Shown here piece after piece: positions 42,137-51,661 of a DNA stretch of 64,000 bases. How positions within the stretch are numbered: the first letter of the stretch is position 1; every line of letters starts with the position of its first letter. This DNA is from Flagellimonas meishanensis (GTDB lineage: Bacteria > Bacteroidota > Bacteroidia > Flavobacteriales > Flavobacteriaceae): contig NZ_JAINVW010000003.1 in assembly GCF_019880545.1 (NCBI RefSeq), forward strand, positions 496,001-560,000, given 5' to 3'. The notes beneath the pieces were generated by a model. That model searched no databases, was not told the origin of the DNA, and saw nothing but the letters and a program-made list of their open reading frames with translations. The position numbers and the translations under genes were made by a program.

Positions 42137-43219
42137 ATGATTAAATATAGTCTTGCTTTAACTTTTATACTCATTTCGTCAAACGCCCCATCGCAAGAAA
42201 TGGGTTTTGAGGAATACAGTCCAAAGTCCACCTTGGTGGTATCAGAAAACCCCAAGGAAAAGGCCAAGTTTACTTTTATTGATGTGCACAGCCATCAGTT
42301 TGGCATGGCTACCCAAGATCTATCGGCCTTGATAAAAGACATGGACCAATTGAACATGGGGATTATGGTCAACCTTAGCGGCGAATCGGGTCCGGAACTG
42401 CGGGCCAAGCTCAAGAATGTAAACGAAAATTATCCCAACCGCTTTGCCATTTTTGCCAATGTGAACTTTGGTGGAGTGGGCAATCCAAATTGGGGTGAAC
42501 AAGCAGCCGCCCAATTGGATTTAGACGTCAAAAGTGGGGCAAAGGGACTTAAAATCTATAAAAGCCTGGGATTGCGGAACAGAGATGTAAACGGCAACAG
42601 AATTGCTGTGGACGATGCCCGATTGGACCCCATTTGGGAAAAATGTGCTGCGTTGGGCATTCCCGTATTGATCCATTCCGCCGACCCAAAATCCTTTTGG
42701 GATCCGTTTGATAAACACAACGAGCGTTGGTTGGAACTCAAGACGCGTCCTCGAAGAAAAAGGTCGGATACCGACCCGGTACCCTGGCAGCAGATAATGG
42801 ATGAGCAACACCGTATGTTTAAAAAACATCCCAACACCAAGTTTATAAATGCGCATATGGGCTGGTATGCCAATGATTTGGATAGGTTGGGGGAACTCAT
42901 GGATGAAATGCCGAATATGTCCGTGGGAATTGGGGCCATTATCGCAGAGCTTGGAAGGCAACCTCGGAGAGCAAAAGCTTTCTTCATAAAATATCAGGAC
43001 AGGATACTATTTGGAAAAGATGCTTGGAATCCAGAAGAATTCCCTACTTACTTCAGGGTTCTGGAAACTGCGGATGAATATTTTCCGTACTACAAAAAAT
43101 ACCATGCGTTCTGGGCCATGTATGGATTGGACCTGCCCGACGAAGTTTTAAGAAAGGTATACTACAAAAACGCCCTGAACCTTATACCTGGACTGGATAA
43201 ATCGCTATTTGAGAATTGA
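42137..43219 (+). CDS. Exported amidohydrolase (amidohydro_2 family)
   Basis: A 360-residue protein with an N-terminal signal (SLALTFILISSNAPSQ). It is a metal-dependent TIM-barrel hydrolase or decarboxylase of the ACMSD-related group: HSH in FIDVHSHQF near residue 51, His in PVLIHSADP near 178, His in FINAHMGWYAN near 238 and Asp in LFGKDAWNPEEF near 295. It ends the molybdenum run, six bases after mocA, and may act on the product of the hydroxylase in the periplasm. The substrate is unknown. Confidence 0.85.
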   Translation: MIKYSLALTFILISSNAPSQEMGFEEYSPKSTLVVSENPKEKAKFTFIDVHSHQFGMATQDLSALIKDMDQLNMGIMVNLSGESGPELRAKLKNVNENYPNRFAIFANVNFGGVGNPNWGEQAAAQLDLDVKSGAKGLKIYKSLGLRNRDVNGNRIAVDDARLDPIWEKCAALGIPVLIHSADPKSFWDPFDKHNERWLELKTRPRRKRSDTDPVPWQQIMDEQHRMFKKHPNTKFINAHMGWYANDLDRLGELMDEMPNMSVGIGAIIAELGRQPRRAKAFFIKYQDRILFGKDAWNPEEFPTYFRVLETADEYFPYYKKYHAFWAMYGLDLPDEVLRKVYYKNALNLIPGLDKSLFEN

Positions 43220-43220
43220 T

Positions 43221-43364
43221 TTAGTCCTTTCGTCTTAAAATATGGGCATCAAGTTCGCTGCGCTCCAATTCCTGGAAAATTCCACAGGAAACCTGCTTTT
43301 TCACCAAGCTCTTGGATTTTTTTCTTTTGGAAAGTGCTTCTATTTCCTTGTTCAAGAATTGCAT
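43221..43364 (-). CDS. Possible small basic protein (47 residues)
   Basis: A 47-codon frame from ATG 43364 to TAA. The peptide is strongly basic in the middle (LSKRKKSKSLVKKQVS) with a charged amphipathic end. The stop lies two bases beyond the amidohydrolase stop on the other strand. No family is recognised. It might be real because it fills the gap neatly and reads cleanly, but composition alone cannot decide. Confidence 0.3.
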   Translation of the reverse strand: MQFLNKEIEALSKRKKSKSLVKKQVSCGIFQELERSELDAHILRRKD

Positions 43365-43409
43365 GCTGCCGTGTTTAAATAAAAAACGTTTGCCCGGTCC
43401 ATTTATTTT

Positions 43410-44045
43410 CTATGTACTATTCCCAATTTGGCGCATTACATGGTCCAAAACAGCCATCCAGTTCATTTTCACGATCAAACAAGCAGTAGGCGTATTGTTC
43501 TCTTCAATGGCTTGGATCATGGCCTCGTGTTGATTCATCATGAGCTGATGGAAGTCCATATCCATGGCGACGAAGTGTTCGTAGAACAACAATCGCAGTT
43601 TTAAATTGTCCAGAATTTGCACCAATACCATATTTCCACAATTCAACAGCAATTCATCATGAAACCGGAACCGGGCCTTCAACTGATCAAAAGAATTTGT
43701 GGCTTGGGACATAGTTTGGTATTGGGAGCGAAGTCTTGCAATTTCATTTTCTGAAAAAGAAACGCTCTCCAACGCCATCATCTCCAATTGTGCCGTAATG
43801 CCATAAAGGTCCATGGCTTCATTCTTGCTTAGTCTGGGCACCACAAACCCCGAGTTGGGAATGGCCCTAATGACCTTGGCATACTCCAATTGGCTTAGGG
43901 CTTCCCGCACGGGCGTCACACTGACATTGAGCGTTCTTGAAAGTTCCGCAAGATTGATTGATTTGCCAATTTCCAATTTTCCCTTGTGGATTTGTTTCAA
44001 TAGATGGTCCCGGACCCGATTCCGCAAAATTGACATTTCTCCCAT
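43410..44045 (-). CDS. GntR-family regulator, FCD type
   Basis: A 211-residue DNA-binding regulator. The N-terminal winged helix includes INLAELSRTLNVSVTPVREALSQLE near residue 28, the GntR signature. The C-terminal FCD helical domain (about 80-200) contains metal- or ligand-binding His in FHDELLLN and QHEAMIQAI. The frame runs further upstream but that extension overlaps the divergent trehalase gene. ATG at 44045 gives a normal family length. It lies between the molybdenum run and the trehalase gene and may control either; the divergent placement favours trehalase. Confidence 0.87.
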   Translation of the reverse strand: MGEMSILRNRVRDHLLKQIHKGKLEIGKSINLAELSRTLNVSVTPVREALSQLEYAKVIRAIPNSGFVVPRLSKNEAMDLYGITAQLEMMALESVSFSENEIARLRSQYQTMSQATNSFDQLKARFRFHDELLLNCGNMVLVQILDNLKLRLLFYEHFVAMDMDFHQLMMNQHEAMIQAIEENNTPTACLIVKMNWMAVLDHVMRQIGNST

Positions 44046-44134
44046 GGTCTTAAGGTACAAATCACAACGCATTTTTGGAAAGACCATTTTCCCGTATTGT
44101 TCTATATTTACAATGAACTCAAATTCCGGTTCTG

Positions 44135-45724
44135 ATGAAGAAATTGTTTTTAGGCATCTTGATGTGCACTTTGATTCTGGGCAGTTGCAAGCAGCATACC
44201 CATACAGTGGAGAATATTTCATTATATGAATCCCAACTGTTCAAGGATGTGCAGCTATCCTCCGTGTTCGAGGACTCCAAAACTTTTGTTGATTTGGTTC
44301 CCAAAGATGATATAGCGACTCTGGAGGGAATCTATTTGGATGCCAAGACCGAATCGGGATTCGATTTAAAAGATTTTGTAGGCCAACACTTTGAAAAACA
44401 GGAAATGAAGGCCTTGGAATTTGAAACGGACACCACCAAGACCATGTATGAGCACATTTCACTGATGTGGGATAAGCTGACCCGAGGGCCTGACAATCTG
44501 GTTCCCAATTCCTCACGGATTCCATTGCCCCATGAGTATGTAGTGCCGGGAGGTCGTTTTCAGGAAATTTATTACTGGGACAGCTATTTTACTATGGAGG
44601 GGTTGCTCGCCGATGGCCGTGATGATTTGGCAAAAAACATGGTCGATAACTTCAGTTTTTTGATAGATTCCTTGGGATTCATCCCAAATGGAACACGCGA
44701 TTACTACAACACCAGGTCCCAACCTCCTTTTTATGCCCTAATGGTGGATGCGCTGGCGCGTAAAGACGAGAATATGCTTTTATATTATTTACCGGAGCTT
44801 GCCAAAGAGTATGATTTTTGGATGGATGGCAACGAAACCGTTGTAGAGTCAAGGCCCCAGAAACACGTAGTGGATGTTGGCAATAAAATTTTCCTGAACA
44901 GGTATTGGGACCAAGTAGACTCCCCTAGACCGGAGGCGTATAAGGAGGATATCCATTTGGCAAGCGATCTGGAAGCAGATTCCCTCAAAAAAGAACTATA
45001 CCGAAATCTTAGGTCGGCCGCAGCATCAGGGTGGGATTTCAGTTCAAGATGGTATGGAGAAAAGGGAAAATTCGGCAGTACGGAAACCACCTCCATTCTA
45101 CCCATAGATTTAAACTGTTTGCTCTATTTCATGGAACGTAAATTATACGAGGCTTGTGGTTTAAAAGGTGATGAAGAGGCAAGGACATTCTTTCATCAAA
45201 AGGCCCAATCTAGAAAATCGGCCATCCAAAGCTATTTCTGGGACGAAGAGGCCGGTTTTTTCCAAGATTATAATTTCAAGGATTCGGACACAACGGGCGA
45301 GCTTACCCTGGCAGGAGTCTATCCCCTTTATTTTGGGATAGCGACTAGGGCGCAGGCGGAAAAGGTTAAAAATGTGCTGATGGATTCCTTTCTAAAAGAT
45401 GGAGGGCTGGTAACCACTTTGGAGCATAGTGGCCAGCAATGGGATGCCCCGAATGGATGGGCGCCCTTGCAATGGATAGCCGTGAAGGGACTTATGCAGT
45501 ACGGCTATCAGGAGGAAGCCATTGAAATTATGGAGCGTTGGCTCGCTCTAAATGAAAAGGTCTACAAAGACACCGGAAAAATGTTGGAAAAGTATAATGT
45601 GGAAGACATTTCCTTACTATCAGGCGGCGGTGAATATCCAACCCAGGATGGATTCGGGTGGACCAACGGTGTGGCAATTGCTTTTAAAAAAATCTTAGAG
45701 CGATTAGACCGGGCGCCAAATTAG
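44135..45724 (+). CDS. treA: Trehalase lipoprotein, glycoside hydrolase family 37
   Basis: A 529-residue exported enzyme that splits trehalose to glucose. The lipobox Cys is at residue 18 (LILGSCKQ). Trehalase signature 1, PGGRFQEIYYWDSY, lies at residues 138-151; signature 2, QQWDAPNGWAPLQW, near 434. The general acid Asp is in the SGWDFSSRWY region near 301. Length and both signatures are canonical. It diverges from the GntR gene with about 90 bases between starts, a reasonable control region. Confidence 0.94.
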   Translation: MKKLFLGILMCTLILGSCKQHTHTVENISLYESQLFKDVQLSSVFEDSKTFVDLVPKDDIATLEGIYLDAKTESGFDLKDFVGQHFEKQEMKALEFETDTTKTMYEHISLMWDKLTRGPDNLVPNSSRIPLPHEYVVPGGRFQEIYYWDSYFTMEGLLADGRDDLAKNMVDNFSFLIDSLGFIPNGTRDYYNTRSQPPFYALMVDALARKDENMLLYYLPELAKEYDFWMDGNETVVESRPQKHVVDVGNKIFLNRYWDQVDSPRPEAYKEDIHLASDLEADSLKKELYRNLRSAAASGWDFSSRWYGEKGKFGSTETTSILPIDLNCLLYFMERKLYEACGLKGDEEARTFFHQKAQSRKSAIQSYFWDEEAGFFQDYNFKDSDTTGELTLAGVYPLYFGIATRAQAEKVKNVLMDSFLKDGGLVTTLEHSGQQWDAPNGWAPLQWIAVKGLMQYGYQEEAIEIMERWLALNEKVYKDTGKMLEKYNVEDISLLSGGGEYPTQDGFGWTNGVAIAFKKILERLDRAPN

Positions 45725-45727
45725 CGG

Positions 45728-46054
45728 TCAGTCCACTTTTTCATCCAAGTAAGAACCCAAATTATCCAAAGCGGTGTCCCAAAACTGCTCATAGAATTTT
45801 ACCCATTCTGTAATCTTTTTTAAAGGTTTTGCATCAGCAATGCAATACCGTTCCCTTCCCATGGATGTGATTTCCACTAAACCAGCCTGTTCTAAAGTTT
45901 TAATGTGCTTGGTCACCCCTTGCCGACTTATTTCAAATTGACCGGAAATCTGGGTGATGGATAGGGCAGAGGAAGCAATGATCAAGGCGTGAAAAATTTC
46001 ACGCCTTTTTGGATCGGCAATGGCCTTTAAAATTTTTGTGATGTTATCCTGCAT
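45728..46054 (-). CDS. ArsR-family transcriptional regulator
   Basis: A 108-residue winged-helix repressor. The helix-turn-helix region is SALSITQISGQFEISRQGVTKHIKTLEQAGLV near residue 29. It lacks the Cys pattern of metal sensors, and belongs to the group usually paired with SRPBCC (AHSA1) genes. ATG 46054 starts eleven bases inside the end of the upstream SRPBCC gene. The pair is likely self-regulated; the ligand is unknown. Confidence 0.88.
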   Translation of the reverse strand: MQDNITKILKAIADPKRREIFHALIIASSALSITQISGQFEISRQGVTKHIKTLEQAGLVEITSMGRERYCIADAKPLKKITEWVKFYEQFWDTALDNLGSYLDEKVD

Positions 46055-46472
46055 GGACCTTTTTTGATAAAAATGAAACAAGTTCTTCAATGCAATGATC
46101 CCATCCTTGGTCAAAGCTTGTAAAAAATGAAACAGCAGAATCTCCCGGATACAGGGATATACCTGAGTGCTCCAAGCGCAACTTGGTGCCTTCCGAAGTC
46201 TTCATCAAATCCCATTTTACGGTTGTTTCCGTGTTGGTGTTTTGCACGATCCAAGTATAGATCAAAGTATAGGGATTGGCACTCTTTACCTCCCCGCTTA
46301 TTTGGGTACAACCCCGCTCCTCACTGGCTGTGAAGGTATACCTATAGCCCTTCTCGGCTTTAAAATCCGCCTTTATAAACCAAGCGGAAATTTCCTCTTG
46401 TTTGGAAATTGCATTCCATACCTTTTCTATAGGATGTGGAAAAACATGCTCTTTTGTGATTACATCTTTCAT
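46044..46472 (-). CDS. SRPBCC/AHSA1-family protein
   Basis: A 142-residue START-like protein that forms a hydrophobic ligand cavity: TKEHVFPHPIEKVWNAISKQEEISAWF near the N-terminus, then WDLMKTSEGTKLRLEHSG and a C-terminal helix WDHCIEELVSFL. Such proteins are often encoded with an ArsR repressor, here overlapping downstream by eleven bases. The frame includes three codons before ATG 46472; I use the latter. Ligand unknown. Confidence 0.87.
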   Translation of the reverse strand: MKDVITKEHVFPHPIEKVWNAISKQEEISAWFIKADFKAEKGYRYTFTASEERGCTQISGEVKSANPYTLIYTWIVQNTNTETTVKWDLMKTSEGTKLRLEHSGISLYPGDSAVSFFTSFDQGWDHCIEELVSFLSKKVHAG

Positions 46473-46606
46473 ATGGTTCAATTTATTGATTAATTACGCA
46501 ACTTTATGGTTGCAAATATACAAGTTCTTTTTTATTATGCAACTTTTTGGTTGCGTTATTTTTTTTAGCATTGCCTATTTTTATCTTAATTCATAACCGT
46601 ATTACC

Positions 46607-47026
46607 TTGAAACCTACATCAGGATACTCAAAAACACCGCTTGCGAAAAAACTCGGAATAAAGGAAGGGTTTAGTATCCTGCTGTATAATCCTCCAAATC
46701 ATTATTGGAAACTGTTTTCGGACTTGCCACCAAACCTCCATATCAAGAACAACCTAGGTGATGAACTTGTCGATTTCATCCATATTTTTTGCACTTCAGA
46801 AAAAGAACTTCACAAGAATGCCACCCACTACAAAAAAGCGCTAAAAAAAGATGGGATGCTCTGGGTGAGCTGGCCCAAAGGCTCATCTAGCATCAACACG
46901 GACTTGAAACGGGAACCCGTGAGGGAGCATTTACTTGCGATCGGATTGGTAGACATTAAAGTGGCCGCAGTGGATGACGATTGGAGCGGATTAAAATTCG
47001 TATATCGGGTAAAGGATAGGGGGTAA
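46607..47026 (+). CDS. DUF3052-family protein
   Basis: A 139-residue soluble protein beginning KPTSGYSKTPLAKKLGIKEG, the DUF3052 opening, then PPNHYWKLFSDLP and KKALKKDGMLWVSWPKGSSS. The best start is TTG at 46607. The frame upstream reads into AT-rich hydrophobic sequence that I think is non-coding. Function unknown, though the family resembles a truncated methyltransferase-like fold. Next gene starts about 95 bases later. Confidence 0.78.
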   Translation: MKPTSGYSKTPLAKKLGIKEGFSILLYNPPNHYWKLFSDLPPNLHIKNNLGDELVDFIHIFCTSEKELHKNATHYKKALKKDGMLWVSWPKGSSSINTDLKREPVREHLLAIGLVDIKVAAVDDDWSGLKFVYRVKDRG

Positions 47027-47122
47027 AATCTTTTGTTTCGCCATTTATTTTCACATTATTTTTGGATTTAAGACAAGGGCTTTTGGTTATCTTTCAGCAC
47101 TAATTCAACGAAAACAGTGCAC

Positions 47123-50100
47123 ATGAGACATTATTATCTAAAAATCCTTCCCTTCTTACTGCTAACCCTTACATTTTCTTTTCAACCTTTTGCCCAAGAG
47201 CCGGATTCATCGCCCTACAAGGGGCTCGAATTCAGAAATATCGGACCCGCACTGACCTCAGGTCGAATTGCCGATATTGCCATACATCCCAACGATGAGA
47301 ACGTTTGGTATGTTGCCGTGGGTTCCGGTGGCGTTTGGAAAACAACCAATGCCGGAGTCACCTGGAAACCTATTTTTGATGATCAACCCAGTTACTCCAT
47401 TGGATGCGTCACCATCGACCCAAACAACCCCAATACGGTTTGGGTGGGGACAGGTGAAAATGTCGGCGGAAGGCATGTAGGCTTCGGAGATGGCATCTAC
47501 GTAAGCCATGACGAAGGCAAAACATGGAAAAACATGGGGCTGAAAGCTTCCGAACATATCTCCAAGATTATAGTGCATCCCAGCAATTCCAAAATTATCT
47601 GGGTTGCCGTTCAGGGCCCGCTTTGGGCCAAAGGGGGCGACAGGGGCCTTTACAAATCGGCTGATGGTGGAGAAACCTGGAAAAAAACCTTGGGAGACAA
47701 CGAATGGACAGGCGTCACCGACTTGGTAATAGATCATACAGATCCCGAAGTACTGTACGCTGCAACTTGGGATAGACATCGGACCGTGGCTGCCTATTTG
47801 GGCGGTGGACCAGGTTCCGGAATCCATAAAAGCACCGATGGGGGAGAAACCTGGACAAAACTGACCAATGGCATTCCCAAATCGAACATAGGAAAAATTG
47901 GGCTGGCCATTTCGCCCTTCAACAATGAAACCGTCTATGCGGCCATTGAGCTGGACCGCAAAAAAGGGGGTGTGTACATGTCTGCCAATCGCGGCGGTTC
48001 ATGGACCAAACAATCCGATGCCGTTTCGGGCGGTACGGGGCCACATTACTATCAAGAGCTTTATGCTTCCCCTCATCAAGAGGGCAGGCTGTATTTGATG
48101 AGTAACGTGGTACAGGTTTCCGACGACGACGGGAAGCATTTCGAGTTCATGAATGAGGAAAAAAAGCACGTGGACAGCCACGCCATGGCCTTTAAACCCT
48201 CCGACCCAGATTATGTGTTGTTCGGCACCGATGGAGGTCTGTATGAATCCTTTGACCTGACCGAAACCTGGAGACACTTTGGCAATCTTCCGCTTACGCA
48301 GTACTACAAAATAGCTGTGGATGATGCGGCGCCTTTTTATAATATATATGGTGGCACACAGGATAACGGTTCACATGGCGCGCCATCAAGAACATTGAGC
48401 AAGGCCGGAATATTGAATTCCGACTGGTGGATCACACTGGGTGCCGATGGTCATCAATCCGCTACCGAACCCGGAAATCCAGATATCACCTACGGTGAGT
48501 TCCAGCAGGGCTGGCTCTGGAGGGTAGACCAGACCACGGGAGAAACCGTTTTTATTCAACCACAGTCGAAAGCAGGGGACCCACACGAACGATTCAACTG
48601 GGATGCCCCCATCCTGGTCAGTCCACACAATCCGACGCGGCTCTATTTTGCCTCCTATCGGGTATGGAAATCTGAAAATAGGGGAGATGATTGGACAGCC
48701 ATTTCATCCGACCTCACCCGAAACGAGGAACGATTGGCCTTACCCATCATGGGAAGGCAGCAAAGCTGGGACAATGCCTGGGACGTGGATGCCATGTCCA
48801 ATTACAATACCATAACCTCTTTGGCGGAGTCTCCCGTGCAGGAAGGCTTGATTTATGCTGGAACTGATGATGGTATTTTACAGGTGACTGAGGATGGTGG
48901 GGAAAACTGGCGAAAAATCATGCTTGGAACCATCAAAGGTGTGCCGAACCGGGCCTTTGTAAATGATGTGCGAGCAGACCTTAACGATGCCAGCACCGTA
49001 TATTTGGTACTGGACAATCACAAAGAAGGAGACCTTAAACCGTATGTATTAAAAAGTACCGATAAAGGAAGAACGTGGAACTTCATCAATGGAAACCTGC
49101 CAAAAACATTATTGACCTGGAGAATTGTCCAAGACCATAAAAAATCCAATCTGTTGTTTTTGGCAACCGAGTTCGGTATTTATTTTACCAACAATGGGGG
49201 TGGAAATTGGACCAAGCTCGATGGAGGCCTGCCCACCATATCCTTTAGGGACATTACCATTCAGAGAAGGGAGGACGATTTGGTTGTAGGATCCTTCGGT
49301 CGGGGCATCTATATCTTGGATGACATCGCACCCATCCGTGATTTTGATACCAACACCACAAAAGAACCCACTTTGTTCCGGGTCAAGCCAACCTATTGGT
49401 ATATTGAGAAAGACGAGGTTTATGGCCAGGGCCATGCGCAGTATGCGGCCAAAAATCCGCCCTTTGGAGCAGTCTTCACCTATTATTTGCCAGAAAAGTT
49501 GAAAGATTTGAAGGAGCTCCGAACTGAAAAGGAAAAAGAGCTGAACAAGCAAAACAACAATATTCCATTCCCAGGTTGGGATGCATTGGAAAACGAAACC
49601 AATCAGGAGAAGCCCACCGTGGTACTTATGGTAAAGGATAGTAATGGCAAAGTGGTCAACACCGTGGATGGAACCAATCAAAAGGGGTTCAACAGGGTAG
49701 CCTGGAACCTTTCCCATGCGGACAGAAAAGGAGTTCCCCTAAAAAGTACCGTAGGGGACCAAGACTTTTTTGCATCGCCGTATTTGGCCACGCCTGGAAC
49801 CTATTCCGTAGAGCTATACCAACGAGTGGATGGAGCCCTTAAACAACTTTCTTCCGCGCAGACCTTTGAGGTCAAACCACTTCAAAAAGGAGCACTGCCC
49901 AGTAAGCCAATTACGGAAATCGATGCATTTAGAACTGAGTTCCAACAGTTCCAGCAGGATTTGATGGCAACCAACACTACGCTGGAGAAAAACTTAACAA
50001 AAATCGATGCCATGGGCAGGGCCCTGGATGAAGCTTTAGCTCCGACGGCGGAACTTTCCAACAGGATTTTTAATACAAAATCCAGATTGTTGGCCTTAAA

Positions 50101-50374
50101 CGCCCAGATGAACGGTAATCCTGCCAAAAATGAGATAGGGGAACGTAATCCGCCTCTACCTCAAGATGGCAACTTCATCGGGTTTGTTGCCTTGGGAAAT
50201 ACCTACGGTCCTACCGGCAATCAAAAGGCAGCATTGAACCGTGCTGATAATCAATTACAGGAAATCAAAAAAGAATTGGGCGTATTGGTAAACAGCACAA
50301 TTCCTGCATTGGAAGCCAGCCTAAAAGCCGCAGGAGCACCTTGGATCGAGGGTCAAGGCCTCATCCAGGATTAA
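47123..50374 (+). CDS. Exported BNR/VPS10-type beta-propeller protein
   Basis: A 1083-residue protein with a Sec signal (PFLLLTLTFSFQPFAQ). The bulk (about residues 25-720) is a series of sortilin/BNR propeller blades, with many Asp-box-like repeats such as SADGGETW, STDGGETW and STDKGRTW. It continues with a helical and beta-rich C-terminal region with a coiled stretch near 950. Proteins of this architecture (WD40/YVTN/BNR-like glycosyl hydrolase annotations) are common in Bacteroidota; activity is unproven. Followed seven bases later by a methyltransferase gene with its own signal sequence. ATG 47123 is chosen over GTG 47117. Confidence 0.87.
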   Translation: MRHYYLKILPFLLLTLTFSFQPFAQEPDSSPYKGLEFRNIGPALTSGRIADIAIHPNDENVWYVAVGSGGVWKTTNAGVTWKPIFDDQPSYSIGCVTIDPNNPNTVWVGTGENVGGRHVGFGDGIYVSHDEGKTWKNMGLKASEHISKIIVHPSNSKIIWVAVQGPLWAKGGDRGLYKSADGGETWKKTLGDNEWTGVTDLVIDHTDPEVLYAATWDRHRTVAAYLGGGPGSGIHKSTDGGETWTKLTNGIPKSNIGKIGLAISPFNNETVYAAIELDRKKGGVYMSANRGGSWTKQSDAVSGGTGPHYYQELYASPHQEGRLYLMSNVVQVSDDDGKHFEFMNEEKKHVDSHAMAFKPSDPDYVLFGTDGGLYESFDLTETWRHFGNLPLTQYYKIAVDDAAPFYNIYGGTQDNGSHGAPSRTLSKAGILNSDWWITLGADGHQSATEPGNPDITYGEFQQGWLWRVDQTTGETVFIQPQSKAGDPHERFNWDAPILVSPHNPTRLYFASYRVWKSENRGDDWTAISSDLTRNEERLALPIMGRQQSWDNAWDVDAMSNYNTITSLAESPVQEGLIYAGTDDGILQVTEDGGENWRKIMLGTIKGVPNRAFVNDVRADLNDASTVYLVLDNHKEGDLKPYVLKSTDKGRTWNFINGNLPKTLLTWRIVQDHKKSNLLFLATEFGIYFTNNGGGNWTKLDGGLPTISFRDITIQRREDDLVVGSFGRGIYILDDIAPIRDFDTNTTKEPTLFRVKPTYWYIEKDEVYGQGHAQYAAKNPPFGAVFTYYLPEKLKDLKELRTEKEKELNKQNNNIPFPGWDALENETNQEKPTVVLMVKDSNGKVVNTVDGTNQKGFNRVAWNLSHADRKGVPLKSTVGDQDFFASPYLATPGTYSVELYQRVDGALKQLSSAQTFEVKPLQKGALPSKPITEIDAFRTEFQQFQQDLMATNTTLEKNLTKIDAMGRALDEALAPTAELSNRIFNTKSRLLALNAQMNGNPAKNEIGERNPPLPQDGNFIGFVALGNTYGPTGNQKAALNRADNQLQEIKKELGVLVNSTIPALEASLKAAGAPWIEGQGLIQD

Positions 50375-50381
50375 TTACTTA

Positions 50382-51032
50382 ATGAGAAAACTTACAATTA
50401 TTTTATCCCTTTTCATCGGTTCGGTGTTTGGACTTTATGCCCAATACGCCGAACCCGATTGGGAGGATCGCGACCAATGGATGCAAACTGACACCCTACT
50501 TACCTTAATGGGAATAGGGGCAGGGGACAAGGTAGCGGATATTGGATGTCATGAAGGCTATCTGAGCACCCGTTTGGCCCAGAAAGTTCTGCCGCAGGGA
50601 AGGGTATATGCGGTGGATGTCCGTTCCGATCGTTTGGAGACACTTAGAACCAATGCACATAACCAGGGACTAAGAAACATTATCACCATACTGGGTGATT
50701 ACGATGACCCAAAATTACCTGAAAGAGAATTGGATGCCATTTTCATCATTGACACCTATCATGAAATGGAGGCCCATGAAAAAATGTTGCAACATGTGCG
50801 CCGTGCCTTAAAACCAGGAGGTAAAGTGATGATTCTTGAAAAACTAAAGTCCTGGGTAAGCGGAAAGACCAGAAAGGAACAGGTCAGTGCCCACTCGCTT
50901 GGCCCAGAGTATGTTCGTGAGGAACTGATCCAAGCCGGTTTCATCATTATTTCAGAGATTGCCGATCACGGGGATTGGGAACGGGAAAAAGACAAGCAGA
51001 TGTGGGTTATTTTGGCGCAGAAACCAAACTAA
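50382..51032 (+). CDS. Class I SAM-dependent methyltransferase with signal peptide
   Basis: A 216-residue protein. The first 21 residues form a Sec signal (LTIILSLFIGSVFGLYAQ), then a Rossmann methyltransferase domain: KVADIGCHEGYLSTRLA near residue 50 (motif I), VYAVDVRSDRLETL near 78, and AIFIIDTYHEMEAHEKML near 119. The presence of a cleavable signal on a SAM-dependent enzyme is unusual, because SAM is thought to be cytoplasmic. It starts seven bases after the BNR protein gene. Substrate unknown. The signal-anchor alternative is possible. Confidence 0.85.
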   Translation: MRKLTIILSLFIGSVFGLYAQYAEPDWEDRDQWMQTDTLLTLMGIGAGDKVADIGCHEGYLSTRLAQKVLPQGRVYAVDVRSDRLETLRTNAHNQGLRNIITILGDYDDPKLPERELDAIFIIDTYHEMEAHEKMLQHVRRALKPGGKVMILEKLKSWVSGKTRKEQVSAHSLGPEYVREELIQAGFIIISEIADHGDWEREKDKQMWVILAQKPN

Positions 51033-51039
51033 AAACCAT

Positions 51040-51516
51040 TTACTGTCTTCTTGCATATATAAAACTGCGAACTCCAGGTAAATCTTCATCAAGATTACTG
51101 ACCAAAGTTTCGCCAACAATGCTTAAACTTTGGAGTTCACCACCCCCTTGAAATCGAACTTCGTTTTCATCGGCCAACCAAGTTCCGGTAGAACTGATGG
51201 TTCCAGAACACTGGGCAAAAAAGTCCCCATTGGTTATTGGAGTGATGTTGAGACCAGATTGTTCAAAGGACCAAGAAAAATCCGCATCAATCAGCAAGGT
51301 TCCGGTTAAGCAATCCACCTCCTCAATCAAATTGGATGAAGGTGTTCCGTCCAAGTCAATATCTTGGGGAGCACTAATATTTACTTCAACAAGGTCCCAA
51401 ATTCCAATTACCTCAAAATTTATGGTAGGACCGGAAGACCCACCGTCATCACTGCCACAAGAGACTATTAATAAAAGAATTGACAACATTGGAAATGCTT
51501 TCACGAGGTTTTTCAT
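51040..51516 (-). CDS. Lipocalin-like lipoprotein
   Basis: A 158-residue lipoprotein (lipobox LLLIVSCGSD). The mature part has alternating strands, FEVIGIWDLVEVNISAPQDID near residue 34 and TGTWLADENEVRFQG near 116, compatible with the lipocalin-like fold of many Bacteroidota lipoproteins. Two Cys in the second half may form a disulfide. The frame extends to 51555, but only the ATG at 51516 gives a lipoprotein signal. Converges with the methyltransferase gene. Function unknown. Confidence 0.75.
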   Translation of the reverse strand: MKNLVKAFPMLSILLLIVSCGSDDGGSSGPTINFEVIGIWDLVEVNISAPQDIDLDGTPSSNLIEEVDCLTGTLLIDADFSWSFEQSGLNITPITNGDFFAQCSGTISSTGTWLADENEVRFQGGGELQSLSIVGETLVSNLDEDLPGVRSFIYARRQ

Positions 51517-51661
51517 AACAATAGCTTTTATAAACCCTAAAATAGCATAATTCATGGAATAAGGTTGTGGTTCAAGCTACATTTTAACGATCTATCCGCC
51601 AAGGGAACACTAAATACCAAGATGTGGCGTTAACCAAAGCATAACCACATAACTAAATACT

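Noticed and set aside
46547..46606. Hydrophobic N-terminal extension of the DUF3052 frame
   Set aside because: The AT-rich stretch would add a spurious membrane helix to a soluble family; TTG 46607 starts exactly at the family N-terminus.
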